Origin: Clitopilus passeckerianus
Taxonomy: Eukaryota; Basidiomycota; Agaricomycetes; Agaricales; Entolomataceae
Assembly (NCBI GenBank): GCA_944990035.1
Contig: CALYLX010000098.1
Location: 868,001-932,000, forward strand
Length of the DNA stretch: 64,000 nucleotides
Direction of reading: 5' to 3'
Positions 23,587-33,357 of the stretch are shown here, one piece after another. A model generated the notes under the pieces. The model searched no databases and was not told the origin of the DNA. It was given only the letters and a program-made list of their open reading frames with translations. The position numbers were made by a program, and so were the translations under genes. The stretch's first letter is position 1, and each line of letters opens with the position of its first letter.

Positions 23587-24807
23587 TCATATACGAACCA
23601 GTAGACCCATGTAAAGAATCTGGGAGACGGCTACCATGAACAGAAATGCGATACGTCGGCGACGAGCAGAGTGGTTCGTATTGGCAGTCGTCGCGGAGGG
23701 AGTGGCATGAGTATCAGGTAAGATGACTGAACGGAGTGACCGGAGCTGATAGCAAAGAAGAATTTAGTGAATATGAGAGCACTTCAATGGCGAGGTACAT
23801 ACTAAGAAGAATGCGTTAGCAAAGAAGGCATAGAGGAACGCGACTGTCTGGAGGAACGGTTGTAACCTCATCAAGGTGGCGGCCAACGCGAAAATCACTC
23901 TAACCAGGCGAAGTCAGTATTAGTGACAGCTCGAAGTCCATTGAAGAAAGATGAACGAACCCAACGAATTTATAACCTCCGTATGATACGATGTCTGCAA
24001 CTTGACTGGAGCTCTGGACGTTGAGAATATAACACCCCAGTTTAACGAATGCAAAGTCCAGTAGAAGAACCACTATTGCACGAGACGCAGAGTCACCGAG
24101 AACCTTCTCCGTTTATCAGAAAAAACCGAATGGATTGAACACGACAACTCAGTGCGTACCCTGGTGTGGAATTTGTTCTGGAAACCAGCATGCCAGGCGC
24201 AGAGAAGAATATACGTGACGATAGCCATGACAGGAATGTAGAGATCGGGGCTGTTGAGGTCATCCCTTGGACTCTGCCACTCCGCAACCTGTCCTTGTTC
24301 TGCTCTCTTGACTTTACGAGCCCAAGGTTTATGCAGCCAAGGGAACAAGACCAACTTGATTTTGTTAATGACGTAGGTATTGGACACGTCGAAGTGATGC
24401 TTGAGCGTCGTGGAAGGGAACATAGTTCCAAAGTTGCGCTGTACATAGTCTTGACCAGCGGCAACTGCACTCTGGCCCAACTGCATACCGAATTGTGCGG
24501 TTGCATCGTTCATACCCCATACAGCGAAATCTGGCATGGGAGGCTGATGCGGGTGTTGTTGTTGCTGCTGCTGCTGGGACTGTTGGTGAGGCTGCCCATA
24601 GCCTGGTTGAGAGTGTTGGAACGGAGAGGTATACGCAGGAACCTGATGAGGTTGTTGCTGGTACGAGTTTTGAGGAATTGGCGGAGTGGGGCTGGATGTG
24701 TAACGCTGGTATCCCTGAGGTGAGTTGGGGGTTGGAGGCGGCTCTGGTATATATGTCGGGTGCGTTGGTACTGGATGGCGCAGAGGCGGCGGGGAATGGG
24801 ATTGCAT
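23587..24807 (-). CDS. YIF1: Yif1 family protein (Golgi/ER vesicle transport)
   Basis: ATG 24807 begins with a Pro/Gln-rich cytosolic region that includes a run of seven glutamines. The conserved body starts PDFAVWGMNDATAQFGMQLG, then HHFDVSNTYVINKIKLVLFP, RDDLNSPDLYIPVMAIVTYI and, across further exons, hydrophobic segments (AIVVLLLDFAFVKLGCYIL, SYGGYKFVG, LQPFLQTVAFLYAFFANAFF, FLFMVAVSQILYMGLLVRI) before TGA 23587-23589. Yif1 partners Yip1 and Ypt GTPases in ER-Golgi traffic. The DLNxPDLYIPxMA motif is diagnostic. Five membrane segments are expected and about five are seen. Confidence 0.92.
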
Positions 24808-24935
24808 GACGAGAGAACGGTGAGCGGACTAGGGCGCTGCGAGTGAGAGGACGTGTCAAGTGGCGTTCTATTTCGCGTGTCACCGAGTCGAAGACGTATA
24901 GCGAACAGGAATGCTTGGCTGGCGACAGATGTACA

Positions 24936-25009
24936 GGGTCGATGGCGTAGTTGGTTATCGCATCTGTCTAACACACAGAAGGTCCTCAGTTCGAGCCTGG
25001 GTCGACTCA
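24936..25009 (+). tRNA. tRNA-Val(AAC), intronless
   Basis: Acceptor GGGTCGA pairs with TCGACTC (one G-T), discriminator A. D arm GCGTAGTTGGTTATCGC, anticodon stem TCTGT/ACAGA, loop CTAACAC with anticodon AAC, T arm CTCAGTTCGAGCCTGGG. Total length is 74 nt. A T8 terminator follows at 25011-25018. Confidence 0.93.
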
Positions 25010-25150
25010 GTTTTTTTTGCACCCTTATTACATGCGCCATCAATTACCTTTTTCGCGCTAGTGACAATCAAGTGCAAACAGCCTTCGTGTCACCACCTTA
25101 AAATTCAGAAAAAGTCGCGTCAATACGGTTCTAACAGTTACCAAGTCCTC

Positions 25151-26861
25151 ATGTCCTCCACTACTGTACGGTCGTCGAGCTCTCCAGCTATCAAAAACGC
25201 GCCCGTCATCGGCCTTGCTGAGGGCAATGGTGCATTCAACAATGCCCATCTCGCTGTTGCTGTCCTCGCCGTTCCCTACATTCTGAAGCGAATGCTCCCT
25301 GTCGTTTCACGTGGCGGACTGAAGACTTATCTCTTCCTACTGGTGCTTACCGGTGTACCCACTACTGTTGGGTACTGGACTCTCATTTCTCACTACGGTG
25401 GTAGGAGAAACGAGAAGGTGGTCTTGCCCGGAAAGGACATCGAGACCTACATCACTATTAAGGACCCCGAACTCAAGGCCAAGTACCATGGCAGGGAGAA
25501 GATTCCCATGCAGGTCTTCCCCGACGCCTACTTTGAGGGCAAGATTGAGTTCAACGGTATGTATTCACCAATTCAGAGCCATGTCCTCTTGCTCACAAAT
25601 TGTCATGAAGGTGATGTCCTTGACATTATGGAGCAACGTCACGACTGGGCTGCCATGACCTTCACTATGGAGCTCTTCAAATATGTCTTCACCGTCCTCA
25701 TTCCCGACGTCATCTCCCACTCTCGCGACCAGGACCAGGACCAAGTTCGTGACCACTATGACCGTACGTGACGTTTCCACCTTTTCTAGTTCATATTGTT
25801 GACTAGTCTCTACAGGAGGTGATGATTTCTACGGGTGGTTCCTTGGCCCACGCATGATCTACACCTCTGGTGTCGTCACCGACAACACTGTCGAACAGTC
25901 CCTTGAGACCCTCCAGGACAACAAGCTCTCCATTGTCTGCGAGAAGTTGGATCTAAAGCCCGAAGACAAGCTGCTCGACATTGGCTGTGGTTGGGGAACT
26001 CTCGTTGCCTTTGCCGCCAAGAACTACGGATGCGACGCGACCGGTGTCACTCTCGCCAAGAACCAAACCAAGTTCGGCAATGACAGGATTGCGAAGAACG
26101 GCGTAAGTACCTTGGGAATTAGGCTCATCTCGAACGCTTTTAACCCACCGCCTCGTTCTAGGTTAACCCAGACAAGGCACGCATTCTCTGCTCCGACTAC
26201 CGTGACATTCCAAACTCCAAGGGCGCATTCACTAAGATTGTCAGCTTGGAAATGGCTGAGGTGAATCCGATTTCAACTGCTTGGTCTTGAAACCTGCTCA
26301 CCATAGTTTTAGCATGTCGGTATCCGTCGCTACTCTCAATTCCTCAGCCAGGTCTACGACCTCCTCGATGATGATGGTATCTTCGTCTTCCAGGTTGCTG
26401 GTATTCGCCCGTCTTGGCAATTTGAGGACCTCATTTGGGGATTGTTCATGAACAAGTACGTCTTCCCTGGTGCCGATGCTAGCTGCTCGCTCGGTTGGGT
26501 CGTCAACAAGGTTTGTCGTCTCACCTGTCCTATTGTTACCGATGCTCATAGTTCTTTTTAGTTGGAAGGTGCTGGCTTCGAAGTTCGGAACATTGACGTT
26601 CTCGGTGTTCATTACTCTGCCACTATCTATCACTGGTACAAAAACTGGGTCTCCAACAAGGACAAGATCATAGTTGCATATGGCGAGAGGTGGTACAGGG
26701 TCTGGGTCTTCTTCTTGGCTTACAGCACCATCATCTCGAGACAAGGCAGCGCTTCCGTCTTCCAGTTTACCCTCCACAAGAACTTGAACGCCTACCACCG
26801 TATCAACGCTGTTCCCAAGCACAGGAGCATTCACGTTAACCCGGAGAACCCCGTAATGTAA
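25151..26861 (+). CDS. sphingolipid C9-methyltransferase
   Basis: ATG 25151 begins MSSTTVRSSSSPAIKNAPVI. Two membrane segments follow (LAVAVLAVPYILKRMLPVV; TYLFLLVLTGVPTTVGYWTL). After IPMQVFPDAYFEGKIEFNG the methyltransferase domain has DDFYGWFLGPRMIYTSGV, the SAM-binding LLDIGCGWGTLVAFAA, VTLAKNQTKFG, VGIRRYSQFLSQVYDLL, GADASCSLGWVVNKLEGAGF and YHWYKNWVSNKD. This is the cyclopropane-synthase-like fold of fungal sphingolipid C9-methyltransferases, which methylate the sphingoid base of glucosylceramide at C9 in ER/Golgi-type membranes. Introns lie near 25557-25610, 25765-25815, 26103-26160, 26260-26310 and 26510-26560; the stop is TAA just before 26862. Plant and bacterial cyclopropane synthases lack the two N-terminal membrane segments. 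Confidence 0.93.
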
Positions 26862-27062
26862 GCTTTGACTTCGTTTATCGTGTTTGACTTTATTCTGACT
26901 GAGCCCATTCAGTTCCATCGAGTAAACGCCGATTAGTCGTTTAGGTGCCATAGAGAGTCTTGTTAAACCACGGACAAAAATTAGCGTATACTCACTAATA
27001 TATACCCAGTTACTGATGTCCATAGTACATATTGAATGATGGAACGGATAATTTCGCTGAAT

Positions 27063-27697
27063 TTAATATGACGTTGTCAATAAACTAGACAAGGGGGAGA
27101 CGAACTTAGGCTTCCAATTCTTGAAAATGATTCCCCGGCTCTCGGTGTATCTGTATGGCGAGCTCTTCCGTTCTTCATGACGAATTCGGACCAACGCACG
27201 TTCCACTGCATCCACCATGATGGTCGTGTGCTCTTTCAAACTTCGGTCTACCGCTCGCTGATATTGTACCAAAAATTTTGCGTTGAGGTCTTCTTCTCTT
27301 CTCTCATCAAAGTTATGGCAGATCATGGAAGTCCTTCGGAACTTTTCGAGATAAAGGCAGTATCATGCAGTCCAGCTTCTTGATAAGAATCGCTTCAATG
27401 AGGTGATCCTCACACTCTCCACCTCCAGCGAAAAGAAACTGTTTAAGCTCTGCCTTAAGCAACATCCTTGCACATAATAGGCATATGACGAGATAGCTAA
27501 GGGCTGAGCTCCCTTGATCGTCTTCTGTTAGTCGTGGCGGAACAAGAGAACGAGGTACATGAGGGACCAAACCTCCTCTGAAAAACGGTCATTATGACGT
27601 TGCTGGCCTCTCGTAACCCGCAAACGTGCGTCTTGAATAGCATGGTGCGAGAAGCATGGGTAATATGCGAGGAAAGCCTGCCTGGCCTGAACCGCAT
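27063..27697 (-). CDS. possible unrecognised gene or relic
   Basis: Three minus-strand open segments could be joined by splicing: one ending VWSLMYLVLLFRHD (about 27530-27690), SSYAYYVQGCCLRQSLNSFF with KRFLSRSW (27350-27500), and RREEDLNAKFLVQYQRAVDR to the stop at 27063. Helical, charged composition in the last segment looks protein-like. A stop interrupts the middle frame and I recognise no family. It may be a decayed gene. Confidence 0.3.
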
Positions 27698-27752
27698 AAG
27701 AAGCTCAAAAGATAGATGGGATCCTTGGGTAGCCTATCCCTAGGTCGGAAAG

Positions 27753-30421
27753 ATGGCCCTCAAGCTCCTTCTGTGTTCATGTATCCTTGCTGGCACTCAT
27801 GCTACACAACTGTTTGATAGAAACCTGGCTTACGGCTCACCCTTTGCAAAAGACATCAAAGTAAGGGCGACAATCATTTTTACCTCTTCGTGCCCATCCT
27901 GACTGTGATCCACACAGCTTGCGCATGATACAGATAGCCTTCAGCGTCGAGGTTTTGAATCTACACTTGCCCGCAGACAGGTTACGGATGCAACTAAATA
28001 CAAGGATGAATCATATCCAGGATTTTACACATCTCACACGGGCAATGTATGAACTTTCTCCTACCTCTGACGCCTGTAAAACACTGTGCTGATGTATATT
28101 CGTCGGTAGGCACCCTTTGTCTGGACTGGAGGGTTGAACTTCACTCACTCGGTTGCAAGTGTAAGCAAATATATGCCGCTTTTATGGGAGCTTCTTTTTC
28201 TGACTCATGCATAGGGTGATCCCTTTGATACCTCGATCATCCTCTGGACTCGCGCTGTCGCGGTCTCTCCTTCAGGCTCATCATCCCTACCTGATCAAAG
28301 TGTACCAGTCTGTGTTTTTTATAAGGTTTCGACTGCACAGGATTTGTCCGGACAACCTACGGACTCTGGAGAAGCTTTCACGAGCTACGATGTCGACTTT
28401 ACGGTCAAAGTCGAAGCGAAGAACCTCGAGCCCGATACCGCCTATTTCTATCAGTTCTCAGACTGCACAAACCCCGACAGCGTTAGCCCAATTGGCAGAA
28501 CTAGGACCATAGCTAGTCCTGATAGTAAGTGCTCTGTTCATTACAAGGGTAAAAAGAAACTCATTCGTTCATATCAGCGCCTGCTACAAGTGTCAACGGC
28601 GGCAAACTCTTGACTTTGGCCGTTTTCTCCTGCTCCCAGTTCCAAGCAGGCTGGTTCAATGCGTACGGTTATGCAGTGAACAAAACTCAGGCCGATATTT
28701 TCGTTCACCTGGGTGACTACGTGGGTTTTCCACCCATCCCCTCCATAAAAGCCACTCAAATTCTTTCAGATATATGAATCGCTGGGTAACGGTGCCAAAA
28801 TCGGCCGCAAAGTCCTTGGTCGTGAACTTGCCACTATTGCAGACTACAGGCTTAGGCTAAACCAATATAGGACTGATGCGAGCCTCGCCCTGGCTCATCA
28901 GCACGCTCCCTGGATTACGGTGTGGGTAAGTATGTAGAATTCCCTATAACATCCAGCAATCTGACTTCACTATAGGATGATCATGAAGTTGCGGACAACG
29001 CCTGGAAAGCTGGAACTGCCGATTCAAACGACACCGCTATCGGCTGCTCATTCTCTCCTTCCGGGACATGTTTCACGGATCGAAAGCTCGCTGCTGTTAG
29101 GGCTTACCATGAATGGATGCCGATTCGGGTGGTAGATCCGGATGACCAGCTTCGCATCTGGAGAAACTTCCCGATAGGAAAGCTCATAGATTTAACAATG
29201 CTAGATACACGTCAGTACGACAGAGACCTGACCGATGTGAGTTACGTTCTGTTTTCGGTACCAACAAGACACTAATGTCTTTTAGGTCTATTACAACAAA
29301 GGTATGCCGCCGCAAATGTTTGTTGACATTCAAACCATCTGAAAGTCGATCAAACTCTACAGAATGTGAGATTAGATCTGTATACTGGCTGCTTCCTGTT
29401 GCTGAAAGATTTATAGTTGTCGCCTCTGTCGCTGACTTTGACGGACGTTCCCTCATGGGGCCAAAGCAGGAGCAATGTAAGCAGCCTTCATGTTTCGGCG
29501 GATCGCAAACTCATCTTGGAGTAAAGGGCTCTTTGAAACGCTCTCTGCTTCCCAGAGCCGCGAGGCCGTATGGCGTATCATTGGGCAGCAAATTGTTTTC
29601 AGTAATCTAAATCAGAGCAGTGGATCATGTAGGCCCTTTCAGTTCCACCTAGGCTATCTTGATGCTGAGAGACGGAAATCACACAGACAACCTTGTAAGC
29701 CGCGGATTCAGTGGGTTTCGCTGTTTGAAATATAACCGTGTCTTCAAGGATGCTTGGTCAGGTTATCGAGCCAACCGTGGACGGGTCCTCGACCATATCG
29801 GCGAGAACAAGATTAGCAACGCCATAATTCTTGCTGGTGACAGCCACGCAAACTGGGTGTCAGAGCTTGTTCGTGAGTTTGACCTTCCTATGTGTACAAC
29901 GAATTACGAAGCCTCATCTGTGACCACCAGAGATAAACTCGACTACGTGAGTAGGAGCTCTACTTGGACATGCCTCTCCTTCTCGACGCTTCCACATCCA
30001 GGTTTGACCCAGCGACCGGAAACGGCGCGTTGGCAGTTGAATTCGCCGGCACTGCTGTCACTTCGAAATCCTCTTTTGGTCGGGGATCAGTCCAGCAGCT
30101 GCCGATGTTATTTCTCGCCAGCTCGTGAGCGTCAACCCAGAATTGCAATGGAGCGAAGGCTCCTACCGTGGCTTTTACACTCTGACTATTGACACTCATA
30201 CTATCAACGCCACATATTATGGAATGAATAGCACAGGTGGCTTTCAAATGTTCGGTGTTGTTGCTCGGTGTTTAATTCGAGGATTTTCAGATACTGCCAA
30301 CCTTGACGGTCTTCAGCTCGCCACCTTCATTGTCACGAGCGGGGAAAACAAGCTTTCTCGACCCATTGCAGGTGGATCTGTCAATGCAGGCGCTCTGAAA
30401 TCAGATATTACATTGACTTGA
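27753..30421 (+). CDS. PhoD-like alkaline phosphatase, secreted
   Basis: ATG 27753 begins MALKLLLCSCILAGTHATQ, a clear signal peptide. The PhoD N-terminal domain contains FTHSVASGDPFDTSIILWTR. The phosphatase domain carries FSCSQFQAGWFNAYGYAV, FVHLGDYIYE (after an intron), TVWDDHEVADNAWKAG, LTMLDTRQYDRDL and IILAGDSHANWVSEL, which together supply the metal-binding Asp, Asn and His residues of the family. The C-terminus reads GNGALAVEFAGTAVTSK and PELQWSEGSYRGFYTLTID, ending at TGA 30421. About twelve short introns fit. It is likely an extracellular or vacuolar phosphomonoesterase or diesterase; the exact substrate is unknown. Confidence 0.92.
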
Positions 30422-30619
30422 ACTACGTAAACGACATGTATCGGCACGGTCGCTTCAACGGGTGCCATATTACCAATATCTTGTTTCTTTTAAATAGCCG
30501 TTGGAAGCGGTAAGCTGACAGGGAAGAAGGGGTACGAAAGCTGCATGAATCCCGACATAGACTTCGCAGAAGGCGGGTCCCTTGACGCTAGTATACTTTC
30601 CTGGAGAGAATCAAAATGA

Positions 30620-30845
30620 TGTCGTAGCTCGTCTTGGAGATCCTGATGAAGGGATCACGCCTTTCGGGATTCAGGTCTGCCGTCCTCCTCTATCCGCAGA
30701 AGCCTATAGGTGTGATCGCTATGTACACCAAACCACGCCGACCGAGCTTCAGGTAGTCATTATCCTGGGCATTCATGAAGCTCACCAAGCTTGAGCGAAC
30801 AAGCTGCTTCAAGCCTTGCCCCAAAGGAGTGACGAGGTTAACTTC
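30620..30845 (-). repeat. dispersed repeat, copy D (inverted)
   Basis: Read on the minus strand it matches copies A to C: AACCTCGTCACTCC, CAAGGCTTGAAGCAGCTTGT, GCCCAGGATAATGACTACC, then ATAGCGATC and CCCTTCATCAGGA. It lies directly downstream of the PhoD gene, about 10.6 kb from copy C. Confidence 0.72.
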
Positions 30846-31235
30846 TGCATGTGGTGATCTGGTCAGGCTTTGACTCGGTATTATTTCGAGTTTCGTTCAG
30901 TTCACGGAATTGGCCTCGGTGTTGGCATTTACACAGCACTCGTCGTAGTGCCCACCAGGAGTTCGTTTCTGATTCAGCCTTTAGCTTAGGCCCTCTAAAG
31001 ATCAATCGACAGCCTCGAGCTGGAAGCTCGTTGAGAGAAAGATGGGAGCCTTTTGGTGCCACCAATAGCGGCAGTAAGCGGAGCTTCTTGTAGATGACCA
31101 GCAACTACCCCAAACTTGCTCTTAGTCTTCAAAAAAAAAAACGCATAGGGGTCGCGCCTCTGTCAGATGTCAGGAAATCATGCACATGCTGCTCTGTTGC
31201 CTAGACCTAGATACATGAAAGAGCCAAACGAAAGC
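30846..31235. other. intergenic, no gene seen
   Basis: Between repeat copy D and the RPS22 stop. A short A-run lies near 31130. No ORF of recognisable family. Confidence 0.5.
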
Positions 31236-32045
31236 TTAGTAGACATAGCCCAAGATTTTTCCTCCAACGTTTTTGCGACGAGCCTCCTCGTGGTCAAGGA
31301 TACCCGATGAGGTGGTCTATGTGTCGAAGTTAACGGCATGAACAACAAAAAGAAGGGAGGTGTACAAACCAGGATGATGATACCGAAGCCACGAGCGGGT
31401 AACAACAAGTTGACCCAGGATTCGATTGCCTTGGCCTGCACGTTGAAGCGAGGAGAGATGACACCAGTCTTGTTCAGACGTCCGTTAAGTTGAACGACGA
31501 TCTTGCCAGAGCGATGGTCATCGACGATTTCAAATTCGCCAATGTAGCCTATTGGGATGAGGGTTGAGGTCAGAGATTGTGTCGGATATAGCGAATATGA
31601 ATGAAGTAGGAAGAATGTGGTCTCTGCAGTGAACTCATCTCCATGGCGGATTGGGAGACATGTTGTATTGGTATGAGGGACGTAGGTGCGTTTGTATATC
31701 GGAGCATTAAAACGAGTGGTACGTGAGGTGAATAGAGTACCGGCCGCAGTTATAACTCCGAGGAAGAAGGGGTAATGAGTGAGCCGAGGGGAATAGTCGA
31801 CTCACCATGACGCTGCATGACACTCAGGAACTTGACGACGACCTTGGAAGAGGGTCGGATGAGCACTTGGCGCTTGCCACGGCGCTCGGCATTGACAATG
31901 TTGTTCTATATTCTAATGGATAAAACGGACAGCAGGCGTTTGGAGGTGAAGGCTTACAAGGCAGTCGTTCTAGATACGCTGGTAAATCAGACTGCATCGG
32001 GATACGAATAAGCTCTAAACTCACAAGAACGGAGACGCGGACCAT
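31236..32045 (-). CDS. RPS22: 40S ribosomal protein S22 (S15a, uS8)
   Basis: ATG 32045 gives MVRVSVL, then a 12-nt micro-exon encoding NDCL (near 31955-31966), then [20 protein letters not shown] and [34 protein letters not shown] and [18 protein letters not shown] follow after another intron, and the last exons read [18 protein letters not shown] and [20 protein letters not shown] with stop at 31236-31238. About 130 residues, exactly the uS8 length. The gene is divergent from RPS17 across 402 bp. Confidence 0.96.
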
Positions 32046-32447
32046 GTTGAGTCTTTTTGGTGGAGAAAGAACTAGAATGAGGATATGAGCCTTTTACTGA
32101 AACCCGATGAGTGTCGTGCTTTGCAGAGCGCGAGTCAACCGGGCCTGTAGAGAGGAAAACGAGACGTTGGGAGAAGTTGCCGAAGTTCGACATCGGTCAC
32201 CATGTTGCGCAGCAATCGACAGAGAAGACGAGTGAATTACCTTGAGGAGGGTTCTTGAGGACGGTGAGGAGCGTAAAGTCAAGGAATATCGTGTCTGGAT
32301 AGATTTGATTTGGTATGCTCTGTTTGGTGGTAGTGGCTGTGCTGATAACTGTACAGCACCAGACAAGCCACCTCGGAAGTTTCCGTACCCCATTCTCAGT
32401 TCCCAAGTTCAGCTAAACCGCTCGACGACACTACCGACGACTTCAAG
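32046..32447. promoter_or_regulatory. shared promoter region of divergent RPS22 and RPS17
   Basis: Four hundred and two bp separate the two start codons. Both neighbours are ribosomal protein genes of the small subunit, so co-regulation from one region is plausible. I did not identify specific factor sites. Confidence 0.45.
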
Positions 32448-33121
32448 ATGGTATGGAATTCTTTCGCGTCAAGGAGGGTGCTGTGTTGACGATTATGTAT
32501 AGGGCCGCGTTCGCACCAAGACTACCAAGAGGGCTTCTCGCGTTTTGATCGAGAAATAGTGCGTCCATTAGCCAATTCTCTTGTGGAGTTTACGAGAGCT
32601 GAACGAGCAACATAGCTACCCCCGCCTTACCCTCGATTTCCACACCAACAAGCGTATCATCGATGAAGTCGTGCGTAGCGAGTTCTCCAAGAATTCTCAG
32701 CGGGAACTGATCTAGATGAATCGTAATGCCAGGCTGTTGTTCCCTCAAAACGCCTGCGCAACAAGATCTCAGGCTTCACCACGCATTTGATGAAGCGAAT
32801 TCAACGCGGTCCCGTCCGTGGTATCTCCTTCAAGCTCCAGGAAGAGGAGAGGGAACGCAAGGACAACTACGTTCCCGAGGTGTCTGCCCTCGACACCAGC
32901 ACTACTGGCCTTGAAGTTGATGAGCAAACAAAGGTGCTTTTTACTGGGTTGGTACTCCCTTGGAACGAAGTTTGGCTAATGCGTGCTTTCTTGTATAGGA
33001 ACTGCTCGTTGCCCTCAATTTCGACTCTATCCCTGTTACCGTTGCTAAGCCAGTTTCTGCTGCCCCCGAGCGCGGACAGAGGAGGGACAGGCGAAACGTT
33101 CCCGGCGCTGGCAGGTCATGA
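32448..33121 (+). CDS. RPS17: 40S ribosomal protein S17 (eS17)
   Basis: The start codon ATG (32448-32450) is alone in exon 1, since intron 32451-32502 follows directly. The rest reads [57 protein letters not shown] and [20 protein letters not shown], then [20 protein letters not shown] and [20 protein letters not shown]. It ends NVPGAGRS at TGA 33119-33121. Five exons fit and the length matches eS17. Confidence 0.96.
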
Positions 33122-33357
33122 GCTTCTCTCTGACTTTGATAGGTTGCAATGTTGCGTGTAGTATTTCGAGCATAAGATGTATGATTACATGCCACAAAAA
33201 TTTATGGTTCCAAGCCACTTCAATCATGGCCAAGTCAACATAATGGCTTCCATTGCTGGGCAATCTTGCCAATACAACGTCCTGAATTATTTTATGTCCC
33301 GTTGTCGTCGCCCACGACGATCAAGAAGAATGCGATTAGATTAGATCAATATTTTTC

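Noticed and set aside
25151..30421. Secondary-metabolite or lipid gene cluster around the sphingolipid methyltransferase
   Set aside because: Neighbours (YIF1, PhoD, ribosomal proteins) are housekeeping genes with no pathway link.
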